The notes: a model not told the origin generated them from the sequence alone. A DNA stretch of 64,000 nt from Saccharicrinis aurantiacus (GCF_001660705.2 NZ_LYBV02000001.1:124001-188000), one strand, 5' to 3'. Counted from the stretch's first letter, positions 52,630 through 61,154 are shown. A program made the numbers and translations.

Positions 52630-53532
52630 ATGAGCTTAAGAAAAGTAGCTATACAAGGCGGTGCCGGTTCAAATCATGAGATTGCCGCAAATGCTTTTTT
52701 TGAAGAAGATAGTTTGGAGATGGTTCCTTGTGAGTCTTTTCCAGAGCTCTTTGATACTTTAAAAAGCGACAATAGCATATACGGTATTGTGGCTATTGAG
52801 AACACTTTAGTTGGAAGTATTCTTGAAAATTATACTTTGCTTAAAGATTCGGGTTTGGTTATCATAGGGGAGTATAAGTTGCGTATTAAGCATCAGTTAA
52901 TGACTTTACCAGGTCAAAAAATTGAAGATATAACAGAGGTGCATTCTCATCCAATGGCACTCGCTCAATGTCGTCAGTTTTTCAAGGATTATCCCCACAT
53001 TAAATTAATTTCTGCTGATGATACAGCCCTAAGTGCAAAGCGTATTAACGATGGTCAGCTAACAGGTGTTGCTGCTATTGCTCCTGATTTGGCCGCAGAG
53101 CAATATAATATGGAAATTATAGCTCAGGATATTGAAACCAACAAACGAAATTTCACACGTTTTTTAATTGTTTCAGATAGAGGAAAAACGGAAGTGGATG
53201 ATTTATTAATCAACAATAAAATAAATAAATCGTCTATCGTATTTGCGCTTCCTCATTCAGAAGGAAGTCTATCAAAAGTGCTTTCTATATTAGCATTCTA
53301 TAACATAAACTTAACTAAAATACAATCATTACCTGTTGTAGGGCAGGAGTGGGAATACTTATTTTACGTTGATCTAATATTTGAAGATTACATAAGATAT
53401 AAACAATCATTAGACGCTATAAAGCCACTGACAAAAGGTTTGCAAAGCCTAGGTGAATATCATGTTGGCAAACGTTCTTTCGATACTGTTAGTAACGATA
53501 ATAAACCTTTATCAGAACAAAAAACCTTCTAA
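52630..53532 (+). CDS. pheA: Prephenate dehydratase
   Basis: 300 aa; converts prephenate to phenylpyruvate. The periplasmic-binding-like catalytic domain spans about 5-190 (AIQGGAGSNHEIAA, YGIVAIENTLVGSILENY, VHSHPMALAQCRQFF, and NKRNFTRFL, whose Thr-Arg-Phe is the catalytic TRF motif). The ACT domain (about 200-290) shows SEGSLSKVLSILAFYNINLTKIQS; the usual ESRP of Phe-inhibited enzymes reads IQSLP, so feedback binding may be altered. There is no fused chorismate mutase, which instead sits on the DAHP synthase two genes downstream. It is the first gene behind the attenuator. Confidence 0.95.
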   Translation: MSLRKVAIQGGAGSNHEIAANAFFEEDSLEMVPCESFPELFDTLKSDNSIYGIVAIENTLVGSILENYTLLKDSGLVIIGEYKLRIKHQLMTLPGQKIEDITEVHSHPMALAQCRQFFKDYPHIKLISADDTALSAKRINDGQLTGVAAIAPDLAAEQYNMEIIAQDIETNKRNFTRFLIVSDRGKTEVDDLLINNKINKSSIVFALPHSEGSLSKVLSILAFYNINLTKIQSLPVVGQEWEYLFYVDLIFEDYIRYKQSLDAIKPLTKGLQSLGEYHVGKRSFDTVSNDNKPLSEQKTF

Positions 53533-53536
53533 TAAA

Positions 53537-54700
53537 ATGAGCATACAACCTGCAAAAAGAATTAGCGAAGTAAAAGAATATTACTTTTCTAAAAAGCTAA
53601 GAGAAATTGATGAAAAGCGTCAGCAAGGCATGTCTATTATAAACCTAGGGATAGGTAATCCAGATAGACCACCGCATGAGGATGTTTTAGCGGAGTTAAC
53701 ACAGGCTTCTAATGCATCTACTAATCATGGTTATCAGAGTTATGTTGGTATTCCCGAATTACGCGAAGCATTTTCAAAGTGGTATTCAAAGCATTTTAGT
53801 GTTGAGTTAAATCCTGCAAAAGAGGTATTGCCATTAATGGGGTCTAAGGAAGGTATCATGCATATTTCAATGGCTTTTTTAAATAAAGGCGATAAAGTGC
53901 TTGTGCCAAATCCAGGATATCCTACTTATGCTTCGGTATCTAATTTGGTGGAAGCGGAAATGGTTAATTATGAACTTAAGGAGGAGTTAAATTGGCAACC
54001 TGATTTTGATGAGTTAGAAAAGCAAGATTTATCAAAAGTAAAACTCATGTGGGTAAATTACCCCAATATGCCTACTGGTGCCAACGCTACTATTGAGTTG
54101 TTTGAAAAACTAGTTGCCTTTGGTAAAAAGCACAATATATTAATCTGTAATGATAACCCTTACAGCTTTATATTGAATGACAAGCCACTTAGTATATTTA
54201 GAGTAAAAGGCGCAAAAGATATTTGTATTGAGTTAAACTCATTAAGCAAATCGCATAATATGGCGGGTTGGCGTGTTGGAATGGTAGCTGCGAAGTCAAG
54301 TTATATCCAATATATATTACGTGTAAAAAGTAATATGGATAGCGGAATGTTTAAACCATTACAATTAGCTGCAGTAAAGGCTTTAAGTCTTGAAAAAGAT
54401 TGGTACGGTGAGGTAAATAAAGAATACCTTGAGCGTAGAGAATTAGTATGGAAGATTATGGATATGCTCAATTGTAAGTACGATAAAGATCAATCGGGTA
54501 TGTTTATTTGGGCTCGTATTCCTGAAAATATTAGCTCGGCCATTGAATTGTCAGATGTAATTTTGAATAAAGCACATGTTTTTATTACACCGGGCACAAT
54601 ATTTGGTAGTCAAGGTGATAAATTCATCAGAATTTCATTGTGTGCCAATAAAGAAGTGTTAAAAGAATCAATAATAAAAATACAGAACAGCTTAAAATAA
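53537..54700 (+). CDS. Aminotransferase of the Phe/Tyr operon
   Basis: 387-aa fold-type I aminotransferase; the ATG at 53537, 4 bp after pheA, is preferred over an in-frame start inside pheA. Motifs are INLGIGNPDRPPHEDV, GSKEGIMHIS, VPNPGYPTY, WVNYPNMPTGA, ICNDNPYSF and the Schiff-base Lys in NSLSKSHNMAGWRVG. The pattern resembles LL-diaminopimelate/aspartate-type aminotransferases. Its position between pheA and the DAHP synthase suggests transamination of phenylpyruvate and 4-hydroxyphenylpyruvate (or of prephenate), but that is inference. Confidence 0.88.
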   Translation: MSIQPAKRISEVKEYYFSKKLREIDEKRQQGMSIINLGIGNPDRPPHEDVLAELTQASNASTNHGYQSYVGIPELREAFSKWYSKHFSVELNPAKEVLPLMGSKEGIMHISMAFLNKGDKVLVPNPGYPTYASVSNLVEAEMVNYELKEELNWQPDFDELEKQDLSKVKLMWVNYPNMPTGANATIELFEKLVAFGKKHNILICNDNPYSFILNDKPLSIFRVKGAKDICIELNSLSKSHNMAGWRVGMVAAKSSYIQYILRVKSNMDSGMFKPLQLAAVKALSLEKDWYGEVNKEYLERRELVWKIMDMLNCKYDKDQSGMFIWARIPENISSAIELSDVILNKAHVFITPGTIFGSQGDKFIRISLCANKEVLKESIIKIQNSLK

Positions 54701-54707
54701 AAGAGAG

Positions 54708-55787
54708 ATGGATAAATTAAATCTTGAAAAAATAAGCCTTCCAGGGCTTGACCTAGAGCGTCCGTGGGTAATTGCAGGACCATGTAGTGCAGAAACAGAA
54801 GAGCAGGTTTTAGAAACTGCTAAACAATTAAAAGCCGAAGGGTACAATATTTTTAGAGCTGGAATATGGAAACCACGTACTCGTCCGGGTGCTTTCGAAG
54901 GTGTTGGAACTTTAGGTTTACCATGGCTTAAAAGAGTGAAAGAAGAAGTAGGTATGTATGTTGGTACAGAGGTAGCCAATGCAAACCATGTTTTCGAAGC
55001 TTTAAAATATGGTGTTGATATTCTTTGGATTGGAGCTCGTACTACTGCAAACCCATTTGCTGTTCAAGAGATTGCTGATGCACTTAAAGGTGTTGAAATA
55101 CCTGTGTTAGTAAAAAATCCAGTGAATCCTGATCTTGAGTTATGGATTGGTGCTTTAGAGCGTATCAACCGTGCAGGTGTTACTAAATTAGCTGCTATAC
55201 ACCGTGGTTTCTCTACTTACGATAAAACAAAATACCGTAATCATCCACAATGGCAAATTCCAATTGAGTTAAAACGTCGTATTCCTGAGTTGCCAATTAT
55301 TTGTGATCCATCTCACATTAGTGGAAAAAGTGAGTTGATTTACGAGATTTCTCAAGAAGCAATGGATCTTGATTTCGATGGTTTATTAATTGAATCACAT
55401 CGTTGTCCTGAGAAAGCATGGAGTGATGCATCTCAACAAGTTACACCTAAAAACTTAAAAGAGATTACAACAAAAATTGAGTTACGTGATCCTAAAATTG
55501 GTGAGAAGCCACGTACTGAATTAGATAATCTTCGTTTAACTATCGATGAGTTAGATACTAAAGTATTAGAAGTTCTTCAAAAAAGAATGGAAATCTCTGA
55601 ATCAATAGGTAAATATAAAAGAGACAATAATATTACCATTTTACAGTCTCGTCGTTACGATGAGATTATGAATAACCGTAAAGAGCGTGGTATGAAATTA
55701 GGTCTTTCAGACGAGTTCTTAACGGATCTTTTCGAAAGTATTCATAAAGAATCTGTATCGCGTCAGAACGATATAATGAATAAATAA
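54708..55787 (+). CDS. aroF: Bifunctional DAHP synthase / chorismate mutase
   Basis: 359 aa. Residues about 10-260 form a type I beta (KDPG/AroA-like) DAHP synthase: WVIAGPCSAETEEQV, FRAGIWKPRTRPGAFEG, GTEVANANHV, WIGARTTANPF, KNPVNPD, and DPSHISGKSELI with the metal ligands. Residues about 275-359 are an AroQ-type chorismate mutase (LRLTIDELDTKVLEVLQKRMEIS, IGKYK, R..EI...R). It catalyses the first step of the shikimate pathway and the branch to prephenate in one chain, and the CM domain probably provides feedback control. It begins 7 bp after the aminotransferase. Confidence 0.95.
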   Translation: MDKLNLEKISLPGLDLERPWVIAGPCSAETEEQVLETAKQLKAEGYNIFRAGIWKPRTRPGAFEGVGTLGLPWLKRVKEEVGMYVGTEVANANHVFEALKYGVDILWIGARTTANPFAVQEIADALKGVEIPVLVKNPVNPDLELWIGALERINRAGVTKLAAIHRGFSTYDKTKYRNHPQWQIPIELKRRIPELPIICDPSHISGKSELIYEISQEAMDLDFDGLLIESHRCPEKAWSDASQQVTPKNLKEITTKIELRDPKIGEKPRTELDNLRLTIDELDTKVLEVLQKRMEISESIGKYKRDNNITILQSRRYDEIMNNRKERGMKLGLSDEFLTDLFESIHKESVSRQNDIMNK

Positions 55788-55790
55788 TTT

Positions 55791-55940
55791 AAGTATCAAG
55801 TAATAAGACACAAGTATCAAGATATCACTCTGATATTTGCGTCTTATTCTTGAAATAAATTAATTCTACAAATAATGAAGATAAAGTATAGTAAGGCCTT
55901 GAAAAACATCTTGTGTCTTGATACTTGCATCTTGATACTT
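55791..55940. repeat. Inverted repeat built from AAGTATCAAG units, aroF-tyrA gap
   Basis: Two copies of AAGTATCAAG (55791-55800 and 55812-55821) face two copies of its reverse complement CTTGATACTT (55917-55926 and 55931-55940). AAGACACAAG and CTTGTGTCTTG extend the match, so the 150-bp gap between aroF and tyrA could fold into a long stem. It encodes nothing. The look is that of a dispersed palindromic (REP/MITE-like) element inserted in an operon. Confidence 0.7.
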
Positions 55941-55949
55941 TAAAATAAA

Positions 55950-56723
55950 ATGAAAATCTGTATACTTGGAGCCGGAAAAATGGGGACTTGGTTAAGTGAT
56001 GCACTATGCCTCGATCACGAAGTAGCCCTTTACGATCCAAACTTAGAAAAATTAAAATACGTTTTTAATACGCAACGTCTTACAAAGCTCGAAGAAATAA
56101 CTGAGTTTGCACCCCAAATTCTAGTTAATGCGGTTACTTTAAAGTATACCATTCAGGCTTTTGATGAGGTAATTCCTTACCTACCTAAAACTTGTATTAT
56201 TTCTGATATCTCATCGGTTAAAACCGGATTTAAAGAGTATTACGAAGCATCAGGTATGCCGTATGTTTCTACCCATCCAATGTTCGGACCAACTTTTGGT
56301 AACCTCAAAAGCTTAGGCGATCACCATTCAATTATTATTTCAGAAGGTGATCATTTGGGTAAAACATTTTTCAAAGATTTTTATAGTAGTCTCGGACTAA
56401 ATATACATGAGTACTCGTTTGTTGAGCACGATGAAACAATTGCATATTCATTGTCTATTCCTTTTTCATCAACTCTTGTGTTTGCATCGGTCATGAAAAA
56501 GCAAGAAGCACCTGGTACTACCTTTAAAAAGCATTTCGATATTGCCAAGGGTCTGTTAAGTGAAGATGATTATTTATTATCTGAGATTTTATTTAATCCA
56601 TTCACAAGCGGACAGGTTGAACAAATTAGGCTTAAACTAAAAGAGCTATTAGCAATTATTGAGACTAAAGATACCAAGAAGATGCAAGAATTTTTGGCTG
56701 AAGTAAGAGAGAATATTGAATAA
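55950..56723 (+). CDS. tyrA: Prephenate dehydrogenase
   Basis: 257 aa; oxidatively decarboxylates prephenate to 4-hydroxyphenylpyruvate for tyrosine. The Rossmann motif is ICILGAGKMGTWLSD with the acidic residue in ALYDPN favouring NAD, then DISSVKTGF and STHPMFGPTFGN (catalytic His region), and a C-terminal all-helical dimer domain. No ACT domain is seen, so regulation by Tyr is probably transcriptional, through the attenuator, or lies in the partner chorismate mutase. It is the last gene of the operon, 162 bp after aroF across an inverted-repeat element. Confidence 0.92.
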   Translation: MKICILGAGKMGTWLSDALCLDHEVALYDPNLEKLKYVFNTQRLTKLEEITEFAPQILVNAVTLKYTIQAFDEVIPYLPKTCIISDISSVKTGFKEYYEASGMPYVSTHPMFGPTFGNLKSLGDHHSIIISEGDHLGKTFFKDFYSSLGLNIHEYSFVEHDETIAYSLSIPFSSTLVFASVMKKQEAPGTTFKKHFDIAKGLLSEDDYLLSEILFNPFTSGQVEQIRLKLKELLAIIETKDTKKMQEFLAEVRENIE

Positions 56724-56766
56724 CCTTTTACTGGTTGTTTACAAGGTGTAAGTTTACAACTTAATG

Positions 56767-56808
56767 AACCTATTTATTTAGAACAGATATTCTATATAAA
56801 TAGGTTTT
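56767..56808. terminator. Bidirectional terminator after tyrA
   Basis: A 17-bp stem (AACCTATTTATTTAGAA with its complement, one mismatch) and a 6-nt loop. It is convergently shared with the 116-aa hypothetical gene. Confidence 0.7.
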
Positions 56809-56811
56809 GCT

Positions 56812-57162
56812 TTATAGGGCTTTATTGATTTGATCTAGAAATGATTCTACCTCATGTAGGTTTATGTCTTTAACTATACGTGAAAGTACCTTCCCGTCTT
56901 TTAGTTCTAGTTCTAATTCGTAGTTTTCACGATAATCTTCAACGTTAAATAGTCTTCTAACACTAAATGGAGTTTTTACCACTGCTAGAAAACTAAGCCA
57001 ATAACTCAAGCGAGAATGAATAGGCGTATATGCTTTTTCGATAGTAACTTCTTTTAAGCTATCAAAATCTATTTTATGCTCTTGGGTGTAATTGTCATAG
57101 AAAATGATTTGTTGCTCTTCTATAGCTAATCCCAGTTGTTGTAATATTTCTATATCACTCAT
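56812..57162 (-). CDS. Hypothetical cytoplasmic protein
   Basis: 116 aa with no signal or TM helix; mixed alpha/beta with a basic patch (HSRLSYWLSFLAVVKTPFSVRRLFN) and an acidic C-terminal helix (LHEVESFLDQINKAL). The strand pattern (IIFYDNYTQEHKIDFDSLKEV, YELELELKDGKVLSRIV) is reminiscent of a small PH-like or DUF-type barrel, but no family is recognised. It is convergent with tyrA. The 346-bp gap upstream holds the thrS promoter on the other strand. Confidence 0.5.
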   Translation of the reverse strand: MSDIEILQQLGLAIEEQQIIFYDNYTQEHKIDFDSLKEVTIEKAYTPIHSRLSYWLSFLAVVKTPFSVRRLFNVEDYRENYELELELKDGKVLSRIVKDINLHEVESFLDQINKAL

Positions 57163-57508
57163 AGGGTAATAATACTTAATATGATCGGATACTCCAATTA
57201 GATTCTACGAAAGTTAAGTTATTTAATTATGGAATTTATTTATAAGGATCTTGTTTTTCTGGAGTTAAGTGAATTCTTATTTTTGAATTTATGAGTAGTA
57301 ATACCTATGCACTCGTAGTTGTTATTTCTTAATTCTCAGAAAGTGGTTTATAGTCAAATATGCTGAAACAGAATTAATGCTGATAGTTATTTTAGTTTCT
57401 TTTAATTCAGTTTTTTTGCACGAGGTGGAAAATTATTAAACGTCTGTAGTCTTTTCTTTAACAAACTCATTATCTTTGTGCGTTTTTTGATATTAAAATA
57501 TTCATCAT
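57163..57508. other. Intergenic region before thrS
   Basis: 346 bp, AT-rich, no ORF of note. It holds the thrS promoter (TATCTTTG at 57471-57478). No leader peptide with Thr codons, T-box-like element or hairpin terminator was found ahead of thrS. No minus-strand TAnnTTTG was noticed for the hypothetical gene. Confidence 0.7.
57471..57478 (+). promoter_or_regulatory. -7 promoter element of the thrS-infC-rpmI-rplT operon
   Basis: TATCTTTG, exact TAnnTTTG match, 30 bp before the thrS ATG. The 5' UTR would be only about 25 nt. Confidence 0.6.
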
Positions 57509-59458
57509 ATGGTTAAAATAACCTTCCCCGATGGCACAGTGCGTGAGTACGAAGCAGGTGTTACCGGTTTAGAAATAGCAAAAAGTATTAGTCCTCGCTT
57601 AGCAAAAGAGGTTTTATCTATATCTGTTAACGACGAAACGTGGGATATATCTCGTGCGATAACGTCTGATGCATCTATTAAATTATATAAGTGGGAAGAT
57701 GAAGAAGGAAAGCATGCTTTCTGGCACTCTTCAGCTCACCTTATGGCCGAAGCCTTAGAGGCTTTATATCCAGGTATGAAATTTGGTATAGGACCATCTA
57801 TCGAAAATGGTTTTTATTACGATGTTGATCCTGGAGATGGAGTTGTAATTCGTGATGCTGATATGCCTAAAATCGAAGCTAAAATGAAAGAGTTGGCGCG
57901 TTTGAAAAATGCATACCAACGTTCTGAGGTTAGCAAAGCTGAAGCATTAAGCTATTTCACTGAGAAAAATGATGAGTATAAGCTTGAGCTTATAAATGAG
58001 CTTGAAGATGGTACTATTACTTTTTACAAGCAAGGTGAATTTACCGATTTATGTCGCGGACCACACTTACCATCTACTAGTGCCATAAAAGCTGTAAAAG
58101 TATTAAGTATCGCAGGAGCTTATTGGCGCGGTGATGAAAAACGTAAACAGCTAACGCGTATTTATGCAATTACTTTTCCAAAGCAAAAGATGCTTGAGGA
58201 GTGCTTGGTTAAGCTTGAAGAAGCTCAAAAACGCGATCATCGTAAAATAGGGAAAGAACTTGAGTTATTCGCTTTCTCGCAAAATGTAGGTCAAGGATTA
58301 CCGTTGTGGTTACCTAAAGGGGCTATGTTACGTGAGCGTTTAGAAAATTTCTTGAAAAAAGTTCAACGTAAATATGGTTACGTACCTGTAATTACACCGC
58401 ATATTGGAAACAAGCAACTATACGTTACTTCCGGTCATTATGCAAAATATGGTGAAGATTCATTCCAACCTATAAATACACCTGCAGAAGGAGAGGAGTT
58501 TTTGTTAAAACCGATGAACTGTCCACACCACTGTGAGATATTTAAAACAAAGCCTGTTTCTTATAGAGATTTACCAATTAGAATGGCTGAGTTTGGAACT
58601 GTTTATCGTTACGAGCAAAGTGGAGAATTGCATGGATTAACACGTGTTCGTGGTTTTACTCAAGATGATGCCCATATTTTCTGTCGTCCTGATCAGTTGA
58701 AAGATGAGTTTAAAAAGGTTATTGATATTATTCAATATATTTTTAAAGCGCTCGATTTTAAAGATTATATAGTTCAGGTTTCTTTACGAGATAAAGAAAA
58801 TCATGAAAAATATATCGGAACAGAAGAGAATTGGGAAAAAGCAGAGTCTGCGATTATTGAGGCTTGCGACGAACGTGGTATGAATACCATTGTAGAGTAT
58901 GGTGAGGCTGCATTTTATGGGCCTAAGCTTGACTTTATGGTACGTGATGCTATTGGTCGTAAATGGCAATTAGGTACTATTCAGGTTGATTATAACTTGC
59001 CAGAACGTTTTGAATTAGAGTATATGGGTAGCGATGGAGTAAAGCATCGTCCTGTAATGATTCACCGTGCACCATTCGGAAGTATGGAGCGTTTTGTTGC
59101 TGTATTAATAGAACATACAGCCGGAAAGTTTCCATTATGGTTAACTCCTGAACAAGTGGTTGTTCTGCCAATTAGCGAAAAATATAACGAATACGCTGAA
59201 AAAGTTTCAAATGTTCTAAATAATTCCGATATTCGCAGCGTTTTAGACGATAGAAATGAGAAGATCGGAAGAAAAATCCGTGATAACGAGCTGAAACGCA
59301 TACCATTCCTGCTTATTGTAGGCGAAAAAGAAGCCGAAACAAATACCGTTTCAGTACGTAAACAAGGGGATGGAGATAAAGGAGCAATGACAATTGAAGA
59401 ATTTTCAGCCTTTATTAACAACGAAGTAGAAGAACAATTATCTTCAATAGATAAATAA
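57509..59458 (+). CDS. thrS: Threonyl-tRNA synthetase
   Basis: 649-aa class II synthetase. TGS domain about 1-62 ([23 protein letters not shown]); editing domain (about 65-225) with [11 protein letters not shown] and CRGPHLPST; catalytic domain (about 245-535) with [10 protein letters not shown] (zinc-binding Cys/His), FRYEQSGE-type motif 2 ([22 protein letters not shown]) and motif 3 [11 protein letters not shown]; anticodon-binding domain about 545-640. Charges tRNA-Thr and removes Ser. It is first in the conserved thrS-infC-rpmI-rplT order. infC follows after 34 bp. Confidence 0.98.
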   Translation: MVKITFPDGTVREYEAGVTGLEIAKSISPRLAKEVLSISVNDETWDISRAITSDASIKLYKWEDEEGKHAFWHSSAHLMAEALEALYPGMKFGIGPSIENGFYYDVDPGDGVVIRDADMPKIEAKMKELARLKNAYQRSEVSKAEALSYFTEKNDEYKLELINELEDGTITFYKQGEFTDLCRGPHLPSTSAIKAVKVLSIAGAYWRGDEKRKQLTRIYAITFPKQKMLEECLVKLEEAQKRDHRKIGKELELFAFSQNVGQGLPLWLPKGAMLRERLENFLKKVQRKYGYVPVITPHIGNKQLYVTSGHYAKYGEDSFQPINTPAEGEEFLLKPMNCPHHCEIFKTKPVSYRDLPIRMAEFGTVYRYEQSGELHGLTRVRGFTQDDAHIFCRPDQLKDEFKKVIDIIQYIFKALDFKDYIVQVSLRDKENHEKYIGTEENWEKAESAIIEACDERGMNTIVEYGEAAFYGPKLDFMVRDAIGRKWQLGTIQVDYNLPERFELEYMGSDGVKHRPVMIHRAPFGSMERFVAVLIEHTAGKFPLWLTPEQVVVLPISEKYNEYAEKVSNVLNNSDIRSVLDDRNEKIGRKIRDNELKRIPFLLIVGEKEAETNTVSVRKQGDGDKGAMTIEEFSAFINNEVEEQLSSIDK

Positions 59459-59478
59459 ATAAATTATTAACTAATTAT

Positions 59479-59485
59479 AGGAGGA
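59479..59485 (+). promoter_or_regulatory. Strong Shine-Dalgarno sequence of infC
   Basis: AGGAGGA at 59479-59485, 8 nt before the ATA at 59493 counting from AGGAGG. A full-length SD is unusual in Bacteroidota, where genes mostly lack one, and here it marks the start codon. Confidence 0.8.
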
Positions 59486-59492
59486 CTTAACA

Positions 59493-60053
59493 ATAGCAAC
59501 TCATAGAAGAAGGACAGGCAGGCCCCCTCAAAAAGAAACGCCGCAATTTCGTGTAAATAACGCGATTCGAATTCCAAAAGTAAGACTTGTTGGAGAAAAT
59601 ATTGAGAACCCGGGGGTATTTTCTACTACTGAGGCTATGAAAATGGCTGATGAGTTAGAATTAGATTTAGTTGAGATATCGCCAAATGCTGATCCTCCTG
59701 TATGTCGTGTAATCGATTATCAGAAGTTTTTGTATCAGCAAAAGCGTAAACAAAAGGAACTGAAATCGAAAGCAGTTAAAGTTGTAGTTAAAGAAATCAG
59801 ATTTGGTCCGAATACCGACGACCATGATTATGAATTCAAACTAAAACATGCGATTAAGTTTCTTGACGAAGGTGCTAAAGTGAAAGCTTATGTATTCTTT
59901 AAGGGACGTTCGATATTATTTAAAGAGAAAGGTGAAATCTTATTATTAAGATTTGCACAAGATCTTGAAGAGTATGGGAAAGTTGAACAGTTACCAAAGC
60001 TTGAAGGAAAGAGAATGATTATATTCTTGTCTCCTAAGAAAGTTAAAAAGTAA
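59493..60053 (+). CDS. infC: Translation initiation factor IF-3 (ATA start)
   Basis: 186 aa when started at ATA 59493. The N-terminal domain reads [28 protein letters not shown] and [18 protein letters not shown]; the linker is basic; the C-terminal domain has [18 protein letters not shown] and [11 protein letters not shown]. The first in-frame ATG (59637) would remove about 48 conserved N-terminal residues. Upstream of ATA the frame meets a TAG at 59478-59480 and offers no ATG, GTG or TTG. Rare AUU/AUA/AUC start codons on infC allow IF-3 to repress its own translation, because IF-3 rejects non-canonical starts. The gene lies 34 bp after thrS. Confidence 0.93.
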   Translation: MATHRRRTGRPPQKETPQFRVNNAIRIPKVRLVGENIENPGVFSTTEAMKMADELELDLVEISPNADPPVCRVIDYQKFLYQQKRKQKELKSKAVKVVVKEIRFGPNTDDHDYEFKLKHAIKFLDEGAKVKAYVFFKGRSILFKEKGEILLLRFAQDLEEYGKVEQLPKLEGKRMIIFLSPKKVKK

Positions 60054-60089
60054 CGATCAATTATATTAAACAATTTAATATTAGTTACA

Positions 60090-60287
60090 ATGCCAAAAAT
60101 GAAGACGAATTCCAGTGCTAAAAAGCGTTTTAAAATCACTGGAACTGGTAAGATTAAAAGAAAACATGCTTTTAAAAGTCACATTTTAACAAAAATGTCT
60201 AAAAAGCGTAAAAGAAATCTTACTTACGCAGGTCAAGTTCATGCAGCTGATGAGAAAAACATCAAGTTATTATTGAACATGAAATAA
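60090..60287 (+). CDS. rpmI: 50S ribosomal protein L35
   Basis: 65 aa, very basic: [21 protein letters not shown] followed by [22 protein letters not shown]. This is the whole family signature at the normal length of about 65. It binds 23S rRNA in the large subunit. The gene lies 36 bp after infC and 95 bp before rplT, in the universal order. Confidence 0.97.
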   Translation: MPKMKTNSSAKKRFKITGTGKIKRKHAFKSHILTKMSKKRKRNLTYAGQVHAADEKNIKLLLNMK

Positions 60288-60323
60288 TAAGGACGGTACC
60301 TTATTACAATTATTATTAATCGA

Positions 60324-60362
60324 ATGAAGTTAGCTAGAAAGACTCCAAGAGTGGAGCGCTAA
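60324..60362 (+). other. Short ORF and hairpin between rpmI and rplT
   Basis: A 12-codon ATG ORF ([12 protein letters not shown]) ends 20 bp before rplT, and its 3' half forms a small hairpin CTCCA-AGAG-TGGAG (60343-60356). In other bacteria L20 represses its operon by binding mRNA structures upstream of rpmI or rplT. Whether this is such a site or chance is undecided. Confidence 0.25.
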
Positions 60363-60382
60363 TCATTCTAAAAAGCAAAAAA

Positions 60383-60742
60383 ATGCCAAGATCAGTAAAT
60401 GCTGTTGCTTCAAGAGCAAGAAGAAAAAGAATTTTAAAAGAAACTAAGGGTTCTTTTGGAAGAAGAAAGAATGTATGGACGGTAGCCAAAAATGGATATG
60501 AAAAAGGTTTAGGTTACGCATACCGTGATAGAAAAAGAAAGAAAGGTCAATTTAGAGCATTATGGATTCAAAGAATCAATGCTGCTGCTCGTTTAGAAGG
60601 AGTTTCATACTCTAAATTAATGGGTGCAATGACTAAGCAAAATATTGAAATTAACCGTAAAGTTTTAGCTGACTTAGCTGTTAATCATCCAGATGCTTTT
60701 AAAGCTGTGCTTACAAAAGCAATGGAAGCTGCTAAAAACTAA
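60383..60742 (+). CDS. rplT: 50S ribosomal protein L20
   Basis: 119 aa, the normal length. Basic N-terminal tail [22 protein letters not shown], then [39 protein letters not shown], and the C-terminal SKLMGAM...[14 protein letters not shown]20 is an early assembly protein on 23S rRNA and an operon autorepressor in studied bacteria. It is the last gene of the thrS-infC-rpmI-rplT unit, followed by a strong terminator. Confidence 0.98.
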   Translation: MPRSVNAVASRARRKRILKETKGSFGRRKNVWTVAKNGYEKGLGYAYRDRKRKKGQFRALWIQRINAAARLEGVSYSKLMGAMTKQNIEINRKVLADLAVNHPDAFKAVLTKAMEAAKN

Positions 60743-60761
60743 GAGTAGCTCAACAAAATAG

Positions 60762-60796
60762 AAGCCGTTAAGAATATTTCTTAACGGCTTTTTTGT
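60762..60796 (+). terminator. Intrinsic terminator of the thrS-rplT operon
   Basis: A perfect 13-bp stem AAGCCGTTAAGAA / TTCTTAACGGCTT with a 3-nt loop and a T run. It lies 20 bp after the rplT stop. Confidence 0.92.
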
Positions 60797-60882
60797 TTTT
60801 ATACTTACAGAAACCAAGTAACATCCTCAATTTCTCAATTAGTCACTTATAATTGGGCTTAGTTATTCTGATACCAGGGTAA

Positions 60883-61041
60883 TACCAATACTACATTAAA
60901 ATGAGCCTTATTCTTTCGTCCTTTTTAACTTATCCATCGTTAAAAAATATCGCCGTAGCTAAGGCTATGACTCAATTTTTCGCCTTGCTTAGCTAAAAAT
61001 ACACAAAACAATTTAAGGCTCACTTTAAAATAGAATTGGTA
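60883..61041. repeat. MITE-like element with 28-bp inverted ends
   Basis: The left end (60883-60910) begins TACCAATACTACATTAAAA and the right end (61014-61041) is its reverse complement with about 4-5 mismatches in 28; both inner edges carry GAGCCTTA. The interior also holds an imperfect inverted pair (AGCTAAGGC with GCCTTGCTTAGCT). The outer tip on the right reads TTGGTATAA, like the tips of the element at 19624-19788. No ORF. Confidence 0.65.
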
Positions 61042-61113
61042 TAACCTATTTTACGAAGAAATATAGGTACTTATGCAGTGTTTATTCGGGTTGGATAGAC
61101 ATAGTATCGTAAA

Positions 61114-61154
61114 AAAAAACAGGCCGTCTCAGAGATTGAGACGGCCTGTTTTTT
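61114..61154 (-). terminator. Intrinsic terminator of rho
   Basis: An 18-bp perfect stem (AAAAAACAGGCCGTCTCA with its complement), 5-nt loop and T run on the minus strand. The core AGGCCGTCTCA also occurs in the pheT terminator. Confidence 0.93.

Noticed and set aside
53453-53536. Extended start of the second aminotransferase inside pheA
   Set aside because: It would overlap 80 bp of pheA coding sequence with no homologous residues; ATG 53537 gives a normal N terminus 4 bp after pheA.
59637-60053. infC starting at the first ATG
   Set aside because: It would delete about 48 conserved N-terminal IF-3 residues; ATA 59493 with AGGAGGA is the better start.
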